Source: Gavia stellata (Eukaryota > Chordata > Aves > Gaviiformes > Gaviidae). Taken from it: a stretch of 64,000 nucleotides of DNA. The translations under genes were made by a program, and so were the position numbers. Shown one piece after another: positions 53,601-64,000 of this stretch (the stretch's first letter is position 1; every line of letters starts with the position of its first letter). Below the pieces are notes generated by a model. It was not told where the DNA came from and did no database searches. It saw only the letters and a program-made list of their open reading frames with translations. The stretch is from assembly GCF_030936135.1 (NCBI RefSeq), contig NC_082611.1, positions 12,787,001-12,851,000 of the forward strand, written 5' to 3'.

Positions 53601-56600
53601 TATGAAATCAACAGATATGACTGCTGTTGTTGCATGAAAGTGTCATCTACATACAGTCCAATGAATGACACTACTATCTACAAAGAATGACCAACCTGAA
53701 CGATGCCACATTCTTTAGGCCAACCAAGTCCTTCAGCCCTTGCATGTCAATGCTGGTGTTTCGCAAATCCAAAGAAAACTCTTTTCTTGACCTTTTTAAA
53801 ATAGAGTGCAGCACATGGACATCAGGTGGTGTAAGAAGTACGCCCAGAAAAGACAGGTCTGGCTTGAGCCTTAAAGCCACATGCTGCAAAAGATAATTGC
53901 TTTGCGTTTCATAAATACAATGTAAAAGCTCAAGTAACCTCTCTGGACAGAGCTCATTTATCTGCAGCCTTCTAATATATTTCAAGAGTGTTTTCTGCTT
54001 CTTGGTTGATTGTTTTACATCCTTATTTGAAAGGGAACAGAAGTAGGGGTCATCCTGGAGGAACAACAAGCCAGCCAAAAATCGAGGCACTAAATCTAAC
54101 CAGTTATAAGGTTTTTTCTTCTTGGATGGAAAAGACAGGTACTTTGTTAGACTTTTATCCTTGATCTCTTCTGCTAACATAAGGTGAAGCGCACCCAAGA
54201 AATTCTGAATGACAAAATCAGAGAATGTGCTCCCAAATTCCTCTTCTTCACTACCTGAATGTCTGGGGAATGCAAATGGCAGGAAAAATCCATATTTCAG
54301 AGCAAACTCTTTAACTTCCTTAGAAGGAAGATCACTTTTCATTGCACTTTGGTGCTTTTCTCCAAGATACCAGGCTATACGGGCTAGCATAGCAAGACTC
54401 TCTTGATTTTGCATGGCTGTAACATCTGTTTGCATAGGTATTATCTTTTGCTGAACAAATTTCAGGAAGACTGTAGTAAGAGTTGAAGGAAGGCTTTTGT
54501 CTCCTATTTCAAGTACCTTCTCACAGAGAAAGCAAATAAATCTACACATAACAGGGCTGTAACAATGACTGAACAAGTACTCAGAGTCTTTGATTAATTT
54601 CAGTGCATTAGCACAGTAGGGTAATCCTTTGAAGTATTTGGTTATGTACAATTCTCTCTGCTGAGGGGAAAATCCTACTATTTCAATAGTCTTATCCACT
54701 TTGGATACATACTGGTACACCTTGTCTTTTGGTCTTGCTGTAAGTAATAAAGTACAACCATTGAGTATCTTTTTTTGGATGAGTCCTGAAAGCAGCTCCT
54801 TTATACTGCACAAGTCTTTTTCAGGCTGGCTGGCTGAGCAACGAGGAAAATTCTCATGATCATGCAACCCTTCAAACCCATCAAAAACCAGAAGGACTTT
54901 AGCAGGATTTTGCAATATGTACTCAAAGATCTCTTTGCTTCCCTCTTGAGGTTTTACAAAAAATTCAAGAAGCAGATCCTTCAAGCTGTATCGCTTCTCA
55001 GGCAAGCTTATTTGTTTGCAGTCAAACCAAAATACAAATTCAAATTGAGAAAACTCTCCATTGGACCAGTCCTGGCAGATCTTCTGAACAAGAATGCTTT
55101 TGCCCATTCCTGCTTTTCCCAGCACCACAATCACTTTAGTCTCTAAGTCTTTACCTCCCAGGATTTGAAATATTTGGCTTATTTTAAGGGCTGCATTTTC
55201 CTTCCCTTGCAGACTGCAAGTTACCAGCTCCTTTTCCATTGCTTTTACGTTATTTTTCCCAGTCTTGGTTTCAGTTTGGCTTTGAACAAATGTCCCATCA
55301 ATAAACAGGTGATCAAGAGTTACTTCACGCTCCATGGCCACGGATTTGCACACGTCTCGGAAATAATCCATAAGTGATGTACAGAAAGCTTCCACTGGCT
55401 CTAGAGAAATAAAAAGCACACACAAACTGAAGAAACCGGTCCACAAATTACAACATTGCTTCACAGTGGTTTAAGTACATAATTGTAATATGGTCAAAAT
55501 ATATCAGTTCCCAGAAAGCATGTAGGTCTGGATTTATTCCATGTAACTGCAGGTACTTAAATTGGGAGTGCAGGCACAATAGACCCTGTTAGACCTATGA
55601 ACTGAATACTTTTGGAGATATCTATGCATATGATAAAACCAGCTAAGTACACTGACCTTCTAAGTAGGTATTACAGCTAGATATCTAAACGTAGGCAAGT
55701 CTAACATCTTAAAAACACGAATTGTGCTCAGACACTCAGACAATTCCTACAACAAGTAGCTTTTCTGTATGGAAACAAAACCAGAAAAATTAGCCAAAAA
55801 ATACTGGACGTTTTAAGTTCAAGAGATCTAAACTCACTTGGTCTTTTGAAAGGTTCTTCAGGCGGAATTATGGGAACTTGGACTTCTTTGAACATTTCTA
55901 AACCTGGAGAAACAAAACAATATACTTGAGGAAGACACGTAGATAGTCATTGATTCAGCTTCACTAATTTTAACAATAAGACTAATGCAAATTTTCAAGT
56001 TCATTGCAACATATATTATCATCCCATAGTATCATCCAGAGAAAGAGATATTTTGTTTATTTTACAAGGGAAAGGAAAAAAATCCTCACACAAGTACAAT
56101 TCAGTTGACATGAACTGTTGCAGGCAGTATGACACCAAACAAGATGACAGCTGTTCCGACACTTGTATGAAGCAGAAGACCTATCATAACAAGGTGACAT
56201 CCATTGTTCTTTTCAAATGTCAGTGTTTTGCATAAATTCACATTCACATGTAGGACTTCTTTATGTCACCAAAAGCAATAGCTTCCTTTTGTTATTCTAC
56301 ATCTTGTAACCCAGCATTAAGGATGAAAGTCACAGAGTAGTGACTGTTGGTAACAGAATTTACCTGTTACTCTTCCTGACAAAGTACCGTCACTGTCCAA
56401 TTTTCTTTCTTTTTGCCTGTTTGATTTCAAACTACTGCAGGCTTTTGCACTTGGTCAGATGAGCAGTGTCTGCCATACACAAAGAAATTGGGAATTTTTC
56501 AGAGAAAGCATATTTTCTACAGACTGGTAATGACAGAGTATCAGTTTTGACAAAACTTTTGGTAGGAAGAGCTTTGCAGATGCAGGACAGAATTTGAATT

Positions 56601-59600
56601 GACAGAAAAAAAGAATTTGAATTGACAGAAACCTCATCGGTAGTCTCATGGTAACCACACAGCAGAGATGTGGAAAAAAAACCCCAAACAAAACAGGTTA
56701 ATCTCCCTAGATTTGTACAAATGTATTTATTACCATAATATTTGGTACATCTTGATGTAGAATGTGGTTTAAAAAAAAATACAAATCTTAAAGTTTCAGA
56801 GATCTGGAAATCAATTCCTACCCTGCATGCCAGCAACAGATGGAACGGTTAGAGTTCAGAGTGGCTTCTAGCAGGGAAGCACCCACAGACTTCTAATAAG
56901 CAATTCCTTTTTCCAGTGAAAGAATATATTTGATATAGAGATAGTTCTCTTCCTTGTAGAATAAAAATCAACGAAAGATATTAAATAAAGAGGGGACATG
57001 ACTGTTTTCAGGAAAGTATCTGTTTTTGGTTTACTATTTATTTTATTAAATAAAAACAACAGAATGGAAAACCAAGAAAAGCTGTCAAGAGACATTTAGA
57101 TGGGAAGCAGCACTGGTCAAATCAATCAGGTGTTAATTTTTAAAAGTGGAAAAGAGACTGGCTTGGTAGCTTATGTCCTGATTTTTCTGCTGCATTTGGA
57201 ATTCTGAGGTTTGCGACATACTCACACATGTTGTAGTGCTGTACATCAGTTGAAATGGTTAGTATTGAGTATTCACACAAACAGTATGTATCACTTACAA
57301 ATACTCCCCCAAACCTAGGGGTATTTGCCTATTAATCTCCACCTTAAATTTTTGCTATTTTGGGTGGTGTTACCCACCAGAGGGCAACAAAACACTTGTA
57401 CTAAGCTGCAAGCAGCTGTAATCACCAGGGTACACAGAGATCAGAAACTAAATAACCACTGAAATCAAACTCCCTATTCTAACAGCTCTGTGAGGGCTGG
57501 GAAAAAAGTGTCTGAGGAAAGTTTGCTACCACAGGCAGGACTGCTATACTCTGACGAAGGCTCTGGTTTCTTTATAAGCTTTTCTGTATATAAGGCTTAT
57601 GTATTGTTTCGTTAAATAAGTCGTCATCACTTTGGTTTGGGGGCTTCCATGTGAGCTGACTGCAGTGTGGCTTCCAGCACCGAGCATTTAAGATGCTCAG
57701 GCCATGCCAGTACCAGCACAACTTCTACTTCTGATGGTGCTCAAGCACACTGGGCTTTTGTATTGTTTTAAGCAGACAAGAAGACTTCTTCCAGAAACTG
57801 GAGTTCATAGCAAACACAGTGGATTGGCTGCTAATACATAGCTGAACCTGTAGCTCTACAACCCCTTATCTGCTCTGTATTTTGGACTAGACTAAGCAGA
57901 CAGTGATCAATACAAAGAAGGAAATGCCATTAATTTTTATTTTTCTCAATAAGGTCAATATGAGTAAAGCCTGGAGAGGAGAATTGGCTTTGGGTAGAAG
58001 CTATACGCTCCTTCTCCCAATCCAAAGTACTGTATATATAAAAATTCATTTTCTACTTACCACATAAACTAACGGGAAAACTTGGGGCTATCAATGTTTT
58101 CGTGGCAGAAGTCAGCACTGACAAGAAACAAATGATAGTTTTCAGCCTATCATAGCTATCAGTAACTTTCAGTTGAAAGCTGAAAACTATCAAACTATCA
58201 TGAGGGACCTTAGTACTTTGTTGACAGCATTGATTTTCCAGTACTTTCTGCCTATTTATGTGGCTAAAAGGTTATTGCTCTTACCTGGATATATTATAAC
58301 ATCAGATGTGCCATTTCCAAGAACAAAGTTAAGTATCTGCTGAGGAGGATCTGCAAAGCCTGTATTCTCTTGGCTCCCTTTCACACTGACAGGTAGACAC
58401 TCTGGAATCAAAGGTGCTGAAGATCCTGAAATGAGTGCAGAATAATTACTCTTCTGTTTTTAAAGGTTCCTGGTTTCTAAAGGTTTCTAAGAAAGAAAAA
58501 GATTTCTAAAAGCTACTTATCCTTCCTGGCAGCTTCTGGGCAAATATTCCCAGTGGAGAGTTTATGAACCAGAATTCATAGGATCACATGAAATCTACAG
58601 AATCCATTAAACAAAAACTCTTCAAGGGTACGATGAATGTGAAATACAAGGGATTACCCAGCTTTTAGTGACCACTGGTTTTCAATAGTCTAAAGAGAAA
58701 TTCTATTAACATAAGGAAAAGTGCTTAAGGTGAAGTCTGTAAATGTATGGACCAGAGATCTAGAAGAGAGAAAATGTGTAAATATTATGTATCTGAATTA
58801 ATTTTACCATCCTTTGCACTACATCTTTCCCACATAATTGCACATCATGCAGCTTGTACAAGCAGCTAGCAAGCATCAGCCCTCTGAACCCGCACTGGGA
58901 AATTTTTTTGATGATGCAGTGCTTGCAATTTAATCAGCCATAGCTCTGAGTTTCTTTAAGTGTGACAGAATTTCTTCTGCTACTTTGTGCTGTTTCAGCT
59001 AGCATCAGATACTTCAAGACTTCTAACTTATCCACTGCTTTTTGGTTCCTTTCCAGCATAGATTTAACAGTGAAAGGTGTTGAATTGTGTCTTTGTCGTT
59101 AGCACTTGCCAGTGTACTGTGAGCACCCTCTGCTACACAACATGATCAAGGCAAGGTGGCTACACAGCCCATGACTTGGATTAGTATTCAGTTTTTGTGA
59201 ACAAAATTCCAACCTAGATTTTGCTCCACTATTGCAAATATAATTATCCCGCAGTCCTTTACAAGCCTCTGGATGAAAAAGAAATTGGAACTAAGCCAAA
59301 GTTTATTAATGAAAATTTTGTGATTTCCTATTCTTAAGACAAGTAAGTAATTATTTAGATTAGCATACAGTAAATAACTCTGTTCTCTTCTCTATTAACC
59401 TGCACTTCACCAATTAAATGGAAGACTCATTCTATTTCATTAGGGGCAATGCACTTTTAATTTCCCTTGAATATTTTTCATTCTTTTAGTGAGTGCCACA
59501 CTTTTAAGTGCTTGATTGAAACAGCTACCACACTTGTTTTCCCCACCATTGTTCATGGTCAATGACCAGATTTACAAGAGTTTTCCCCTTGTATAAATCA

Positions 59601-62600
59601 ACCTGTGTGGAAGTGCACACCTAGAGCTGTACTGTACATACCAGGAATTACAAAACTTCTTTCCAATGCGTTGGTAGCAGGAACAGAAAAGGATATGTGC
59701 TGGTTTGTTAGTGAGGTGGAGCTAGCCGGATGGCTGTTGAGAGGCATAGCTAAGAAACTGCCATTCCCTGCAGACACTGCAGGGACTTCCACTTGAAAAA
59801 AAAGCAAAACAAAAAGAGAAAGTTATTTCATTGGTAGAAGTTAAGGGGCCCAAGGAAGAGGTCTCAACAGATATCATAAACCACCTGATTCTGATCAGTT
59901 GTGTTCTGGTTTTCCAAAAGCAAGAACAGTTCATAATAGCTTTCTGAAATCTACTCAGGTCTCAAAATCTAAAATATATTTATGAAATTCAGTGGTAGAA
60001 CACTTTTTTCCAGTAGCTCACTCTTTTAATTTTCTTTTTCTTCATCTTTCCTGGCCTGTCTTCTTTCTAGAAACCTTCAGATGTGTTTAGATGTAAATGA
60101 TCTTACACATGGATGATTCACAGAGAAGATATAACAAGGTCTTACACTGGCTGTGCTAAGTTTCCCAAGCACGGGTTGTTACCTTAATATTGCACAAGTT
60201 TAGAGAGGCCCAAGTACAATAAACTGAGGACCTTGACTCTCTATTTAGACACTACAGTGCTTGTAAGGATAACTAGTCTGTGTTAAGAGGGGTTCCCAAA
60301 GAACAGTCACAAACACCTGAGTTTTAAAATATGCAACTTGCCTGCAGAACTTGTTTTTTTTTAAGAAGAGGATAAATGGGGAGGGAGGCTCATGTGCATT
60401 GTATGTTTTCATCTGCTTATTGACAGTTTCTTACAAATCAATAAGATACACTTGTTTATTTTGAACCAGTCTGCTAGTTTCCTTGGGTTTGCCACACCCT
60501 TATTCTCAGAGTTGGTTTTGCTTTTCCTTTCCCCTCCTGCCTAGCAGCAACAATTAAGTCTCTATTTCATCATTTTCTACAGTCTGATGTTTTATCAGGA
60601 GCTACAAACCTGTGCGGGTTTTGTGCCATTGTAGCGTACACCACCGTCTGGATCACACTCTTTAGGGTGGGATGTGTTAACGTTATTTATCAGTAACTGA
60701 TGTATTACTTTGTTATAGGAATCTTTCTCTTTTTACTGTGGTATAAAAACAGATTTTAAAAAGTGTTTTTCAGCTTGTGTGTAAATCAGCATGTGAAATT
60801 CCCACGTAATTTCCTATCCAAGGATTGTTGCATTGCTACAGTCAGATAAGATCAGGTACTGTTATAGCTAGCCACAAACAGTTGAGCAAATCTAAAGTTT
60901 AATTTAATTAAATTCATTTGAAAGAATCTCATCCTTGGCTTACCACTCTGAACATAATCCTCTTTACTGTAGATAGTCTTACACTTCTGAAGAGTTCTGT
61001 GTTTGCCTTTGCAGGATCATACTGTGATACTCATTTTATGACAGGTTAAATAAATTCCTGATTTTGTCATGTAGCTCATCTTTCTGTCAATTAGATTTTT
61101 TGTACCCAGTATTTATACCGCCTTACGTATATATTCCTTCCTTCAGCACCTTCATTGGGTCAAGTAAGGTAGAGAGAGTGATAATATTCTGGGCACTTTC
61201 TGGAAAAGGATAGGTGCAGCTTTACAAAGCACCTGTTAGCTCTATGATGATACTGTAGACTGGAATGCAAGTTATGTAGGGTGAGGCATTTTTACTGTTT
61301 TGGTTTGTTTTTTAAATCAGGAACTGATGTGCCATTTCCTTATTGAAAACTCTCATTGTTAGTGTGGCATAAACATAGGCTTTAAAAAGCACCAAATCGA
61401 AAAAGGAATTTTAGCAGATAGAAGGTAATCCACCTTTAATGGGTATTAACTGCCACGAACTTTATCTGTGTCTGAATAACTACAACCGGCGGGTACCAGT
61501 TCAGTAGGAACTCTGATTACCTTTCCAGATCCAGCAAATGTATTTTTTTCCACAGCTAGTTCTGCTCAATCCCCCCACAGAAGTCCACATGAACATTGGA
61601 AAACTAACTTGGGTCACAGTCCCAGTGCATATGTGTGCTCTCTATGACTTTCGTCCAGTCTGGCAGTTCCTTAGCAATTGCTGGGCAATTGCCAGCCTGA
61701 ATTTTGCTGAGGTGCAGTCCCATGATCCAAGCACTCTCTGGATGGCTTTCTAGGTTACATGCTGGTTTTGGCTGCCCACCCTGACATGTACACGGCCCAT
61801 GGGGTTTGCTACAGAGTTCCCCTTAGGAGGCTTGGGAAGTGTGCTAGCATACAGTAACACATGTCACTTCAAAACACAGTGTAATATATTCATCCAAAGG
61901 TGATTGCTCTCACATGGATTTTGGGAGGATATTTTGCTGGTTTAGCTATGTCTGAGACACCCATTTAGGCTACAGCTGGGTAAGAAATTTAGCACCAGTT
62001 TACACCTAGGGAACAAGTTACAGCCTGCCTGCTGGCCACAGGCACTGCCTCGTAGATGGTCTAACAGCATGCAACACCTAGAAATTTCCCTTCCTCTCAT
62101 TCTTACTTTGGTTTAAAGGACTGTATAGCATGGGCTGGGCCAAGAAGCTCTCTTCACAGTTGCTATTTTCACTAGGACGTTTCACTGGATTTTTGGAAGG
62201 TGTCACACTTAGAACAAAGGATCAAACCCAGGAAATGCCAAACTATGGCCTGAGTCACATTACCCATCATAAACAAAAGGTGTACATGATAAAAATTAGA
62301 AAATTTGGCGCTGACCCAATTCTCCACCATTTTGCTTTCTTCTCTCAGATGGATTTAGAAAAGGTCAACTGTGAACTTTTGAATGTGAACTTGTGAATGT
62401 GTTCAACATATGCCTCTGCTGATGCTAAGGAAGAAATTTTTCTATCACCTGGCAGGAACATGTGCTTTTGAAGCATAAGGATCCAGCTGTTCCCAGGCTA
62501 CCATGCAGTTGGTCCTAAGATGCACTGTTTAATAGCTAGTGGTAAGAGGGCACGGATTTGTTGCATCATGAATTAGTCAGAGGTGTATAAGAACGTGATT

Positions 62601-63512
62601 CTACAGTATTTTCTACTCTACTGGAAGTAGAAACATGAAAATGCACAACAATGCTGTATCATCCAATCTATGACAGTAAACTTTCCCTAGCAGGTAGAAT
62701 TACAATACCTACCAGAGACAATATATGTTCAATAATCTTTTCCTATTCAGCCAATAACTTACCAATTTTCTTGTATTTGGGTTCTGAAGCATCAGAGCAA
62801 CTCTCTGCAGAGCCTAAGAAGGCTGAAAGAAAGAAAGGTGATAGTAAGTGACAAAAATTGAAACAGTTTGATAATTATAAGTTTCCACCATGGAAACTTA
62901 TTTTAACTTTTTAAAGTAGAAAGGGGTGTTATCAGTTTCAATTCAGCTATTTCAGAACTGTACAGATCCACTGTATAAAACATGAATGTGAAAATCCTTA
63001 TATTATTTTACTCTGACCATGAACTTTCAATTAGGCTGAAGATTTTTGTGCCAGTAATCAAAGATTTTTGCTGTTGTTCTTGCAGTTAAAGAAGGAATCG
63101 TTCAGCTAATGCTTGCTAAGCTATAGACACACTGAAAACAAAGTTAACACTGTCACACAGATGATAAAAAAGGGGAAGAAATATGACATGCTTAATGTCA
63201 TGTTACAGGAAAACAAATTCTGCGAATTGTAAATAATGTGCCTGGGGGAGCTGTTTTCGCTTCCAGCCACACAGGATGAGCAAAGTCAGAGGAAGTACAT
63301 CTGGTTGGTTGTATCAGTGAAGAACTACACGAGAGATGCATTAAGGCTGTGTTAAAACCAAAGTACCGTAATGCAAATTTAGAATTCAAACACTACAGCC
63401 CTTCAGACTCTCACTGTTTTTCACTTACTTCGTTTGTGACATTTCTGCATTTTTATGTCAGTAAATTTCTCAGTGTTTTCAGCAGCCATTTCATCCAAAA
63501 TAAGGTTCCCTG
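47605..63512 (-). CDS. CIITA: CIITA, MHC class II transactivator (exons after the acidic domain to the stop)
   Basis: Fourteen minus-strand exons join at 63429-63512, 62763-62822, 59642-59791, 58285-58425, 55838-55903, 53696-55400, 53409-53582, 52453-52524, 51029-51109, 50237-50329, 49807-49890, 48907-48990, 48335-48418 and 47605-47677. They give 2,951 nt, 982 complete sense codons plus the stop, and all phases agree. Domains in order: a basic likely nuclear-localisation segment, a P/S/T-rich linker, the NACHT NTPase in one large exon (P-loop GKAGMGKS at 55096-55119; Walker B LVFDGFE at 54871-54891; LLLTARP at 54730-54750), then LRRs, ending DSRISV. In the known family, CIITA is a GTP-binding NLR protein that is recruited by RFX/NF-Y/CREB on MHC-II promoters. 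The acidic activation domain and promoters lie past base 64000. The neighbour order supports the call. Confidence 0.96.
48335..48418 (-). CDS. CIITA: CIITA LRR exon (84 nt)
   Basis: One repeat of 28 residues: VQYNKITGVGAQQLTDSLRK, then CPHIKNL. It matches human VQYNKFTAAGAQQLAASLRR. Acceptor TCCTCAG; donor GTAAGT. Confidence 0.95.
48645..48690 (+). mobile_element. Possible CR1 3'-end remnant
   Basis: CCTGAGGTCCTTTTCCAACT followed by CCCCATGATCCTATTCT looks like a decayed CR1 tail in plus orientation. It lies in the CIITA intron between the last two 84-nt LRR exons. It is too short for certainty. Confidence 0.3.
48907..48990 (-). CDS. CIITA: CIITA LRR exon (84 nt)
   Basis: One repeat of 28 residues: LYNNSICDFGAENLAKVLPA, then MASLRVL. 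It matches human LYNNCICDVGAESLARVLPD. Confidence 0.95.
49807..49890 (-). CDS. CIITA: CIITA LRR exon (84 nt)
   Basis: One repeat of 28 residues: LSQNKITDVGAEKLATALPS, then LSSLKTL. It matches human LSQNNITDLGAYKLAEALPS. Confidence 0.95.
50237..50329 (-). CDS. CIITA: CIITA LRR exon (93 nt)
   Basis: It encodes LDALSENGIGDEGAKSLSEV, then FPTLTSLETL. It matches human LDALSENKIGDEGVSQLSAT. Acceptor CACCCAG, donor GTAAGT. Confidence 0.94.
51029..51109 (-). CDS. CIITA: CIITA LRR exon (81 nt)
   Basis: It encodes LGPVCGLQGFLKLVEILAAF, then PSLQHL. It matches human LGPVSGPQAFPKLVRILTAF. Phase 2-in/2-out, like all following LRR exons. Confidence 0.94.
52453..52524 (-). CDS. CIITA: CIITA exon (72 nt), entry to the LRRs
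   Basis: It encodes VQDASGCSTYEIPAIKNLRK, then LEF and two bases. It matches human ELPAVRDLKKLEFA. Donor GTAAGT. Confidence 0.93.
53409..53582 (-). CDS. CIITA: CIITA exon 3' of NACHT (174 nt)
   Basis: It encodes ASLSDTVRLWKSLEQTKDCE, then LLRASTEKFVLDPFKAKTMK and DVSDLSDLVEMQEKM. It matches human AALSDTVALWESL and FTIEPFKAKSLKDVEDL. The intron before it is only 113 nt; the donor GTAGGC is also weak. Confidence 0.94.
53696..55400 (-). CDS. CIITA: CIITA large NACHT exon
   Basis: This 1,705-nt exon holds the whole NTPase and following helical domains. It starts (E/K)PVEAFCTSLMDYF and contains the P-loop VLGKAGMGKSILVQK, KVLLVFDGFEGL and CTLLLTARPKDK, then LPSTLTTVFLKFVQQ, NWLDLVPRFLAGLLF, LLELLHC and FLGVLLTPPDVHVLHSILK, and ends DLVGLKNVASF. 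Each has a direct human CIITA counterpart in the same order. The donor AG|GTTGGT is weak. Read-through adds LVILCR and then a stop. Confidence 0.96.
55838..55903 (-). CDS. CIITA: CIITA exon just before NACHT (66 nt)
   Basis: It encodes LEMFKEVQVPIIPPEEPFKR plus P and one base. Acceptor TCTCCAG and donor GTGAGT. In phase with both neighbours. Confidence 0.85.
56590..56631. repeat. 19-bp direct repeat
   Basis: GAATTTGAATTGACAGAAA occurs at 56590-56608 and 56613-56631 with a 4-bp A-rich spacer, in a CIITA intron. Confidence 0.92.
58061..58117 (-). CDS. CIITA: Candidate extra CIITA cassette exon (57 nt)
   Basis: A segment with acceptor TTTCTTGTCAG and donor GTAAGT has phase 2/1, the same as its neighbours, and is open: VLTSATKTLIAPSFPVSLC. 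It would insert 19 Ser/Thr/Pro-rich residues between the 141-nt and 66-nt exons without changing frame. I know no direct human counterpart. It is left out of the main CIITA model. Confidence 0.45.
58134..58191. repeat. Perfect 13-bp inverted repeat (hairpin) beside the candidate cassette exon
   Basis: GATAGTTTTCAGC at 58134-58146 is the exact reverse complement of GCTGAAAACTATC at 58179-58191. The 32-bp loop holds a further small palindrome (ATAGCTAT). In the CIITA pre-mRNA the hairpin starts 17 nt before the candidate exon's 5' end. Confidence 0.9.
58285..58425 (-). CDS. CIITA: CIITA P/S/T-rich linker exon (141 nt)
   Basis: It encodes SSAPLIPECLPVSVKGSQEN, then TGFADPPQQILNFVLGNGTS and DVIIYP. 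FVLGNGTSDVIIYPG lines up with human ISEAGTGVSSIFIYHG. Phase 2/1, donor GTAAGA. Confidence 0.87.
59642..59791 (-). CDS. CIITA: CIITA P/S/T-rich linker exon (150 nt)
   Basis: It encodes VEVPAVSAGNGSFLAMPLNS, then HPASSTSLTNQHISFSVPAT and NALERSFVIP. Phase 2/1. Ser/Thr/Pro-rich like the human linker (compare VGPVSDCSTLPCLPLPALFN). Acceptor TTTCAAG, donor GTATGT. Confidence 0.82.
59792..62762 (-). other. CIITA: CIITA intron (about 3 kb)
   Basis: No further linker exon could be supported here. Human CIITA has more linker sequence than is accounted for in the window, so a poorly conserved exon might be missed. Donor-like and acceptor-like motifs exist but no pair with the 2/1 phase and a family-like peptide was found. 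Confidence 0.5.
62763..62822 (-). CDS. CIITA: CIITA linker exon (60 nt)
   Basis: It encodes FLGSAESCSDASEPKYKKI with phase 2/1. Acceptor CTTTCAG and donor GTAAGT. It takes the place of human PFPEELPADLKHWKP, of similar length. Confidence 0.82.
63429..63512 (-). CDS. CIITA: CIITA exon with basic (likely NLS) segment
   Basis: This 84-nt, phase 2-in/1-out exon encodes GNLILDEMAAENTEKFTDIK, then MQKCHKR. It aligns without gaps to the human segment ending EVGQKSQKR, the first nuclear-localisation region. Donor GTAAGT. A second acceptor at 63555 (TTTTTCTAG) would lengthen the exon to 126 nt in the same frame. Confidence 0.8.
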
Positions 63513-63554
63513 CTAAAAACATGAAATAATTGCCAAATGTCAACCTTTGTTCTC

Positions 63555-64000
63555 CTAGAAAAACTATAGAAAGAGGTAAAAGCAAGAGAAACACACCAAC
63601 AGGCAGCAAAGATGAAGTGCGCTCCAATAAAAGATAAAAAACAAATCATGCAATAAACCATATATCCAGATGGACATGATTTACAAAGCCCACAGAGCTC
63701 TGAATGCAGGTTCTGTCACCCTGTGTTAGCTTCTGAACTGCAAAATATTAATCTACTGCCATAAATTCAGTGGTTAATAAAACATAAATACGTCTCAATG
63801 CTCTAATGAGCAAAGGATAAAACATCCCAGCTGTATCACAGTGAGGTCTCAGTACTAGTAAAGTTAATTACTCATTTTATGTACAAAAAGGATTAGATCC
63901 TTTAAGAGACAGATTAAAGGGTTCTAAACAGATTTTATATTTTGTGTTGTAAGAACTGTGAAATTAGCCATACCATTCTTCTACTGGCAAATACTTAAAT
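63555..64000 (-). other. CIITA: CIITA upstream intron (to window edge)
   Basis: No exon carrying the human-like DQYVFQDSQLEGLSKD segment was found, so it should lie beyond base 64000. Confidence 0.55.

Noticed and set aside
56341..56410. Possible extra CIITA exon ending at donor-like GTAAAT
   Set aside because: In the required phase it has a stop codon before the donor.
61500..61760. Possible CIITA linker exon, donor-like GTAATC on the minus strand near 61520
   Set aside because: No acceptor with the needed phase and no P/S/T-rich or family-like peptide.

Overview
The window is vertebrate nuclear DNA, most likely from a bird. It holds three split genes in the CIITA - DEXI - CLEC16A order known from human 16p13.13. 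Introns are moderate in length, the strongest repeat is a CR1 LINE fragment, and a large CpG island covers the divergent CLEC16A/DEXI promoters. The species cannot be fixed from the sequence alone. Most long open frames in the GC-rich island are shadows of the real genes. All exon calls below come from reading the reverse complement, matching peptides to remembered family sequence, and checking that AG/GT borders and codon phases join without a break.

Layout. From 1 to 30,778, on the minus strand, lie the first 12 coding exons of CLEC16A: about 508 codons in one unbroken frame, with the rest of the gene beyond base 1. From about 30.25 to 33.9 kb is the CpG-rich block, split by an AT-richer stretch at 31.55-32.05 kb. 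It carries the CLEC16A start, NRF1-like and ZNF143-like sites, GC boxes, a G-rich minisatellite, and the intronless DEXI coding region on the plus strand (32,959-33,240). A strong splice donor after the DEXI stop suggests a distal 3'-UTR exon, perhaps ending at the poly(A) signal at 41,734. From 41.8 to 47.6 kb is the gap between the convergent 3' ends. From 47,605 to 63,512, on the minus strand, are 14 exons of CIITA: the P/S/T-rich linker exons, one 1.7-kb exon with the whole NACHT NTPase, the LRR exons and the stop codon. The first CIITA exons (acidic activation domain and promoters) lie beyond base 64,000.

Roles. CIITA is the NLR-family co-activator that switches on MHC class II genes. 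CLEC16A is an endosomal/lysosomal regulator of autophagy and mitophagy. DEXI is a small membrane-associated protein of unclear function. The three are neighbours in vertebrates and form a human autoimmune-risk locus, but they do not form a pathway or operon. I found no mobile system, CRISPR array, or clearly new gene family. The most interesting leads are a possible 57-nt cassette exon of CIITA beside a perfect hairpin, a weak-donor 113-nt CIITA intron whose retention would delete the LRRs, an alternative acceptor beside the likely nuclear-localisation exon, and the architecture of the bidirectional promoter.
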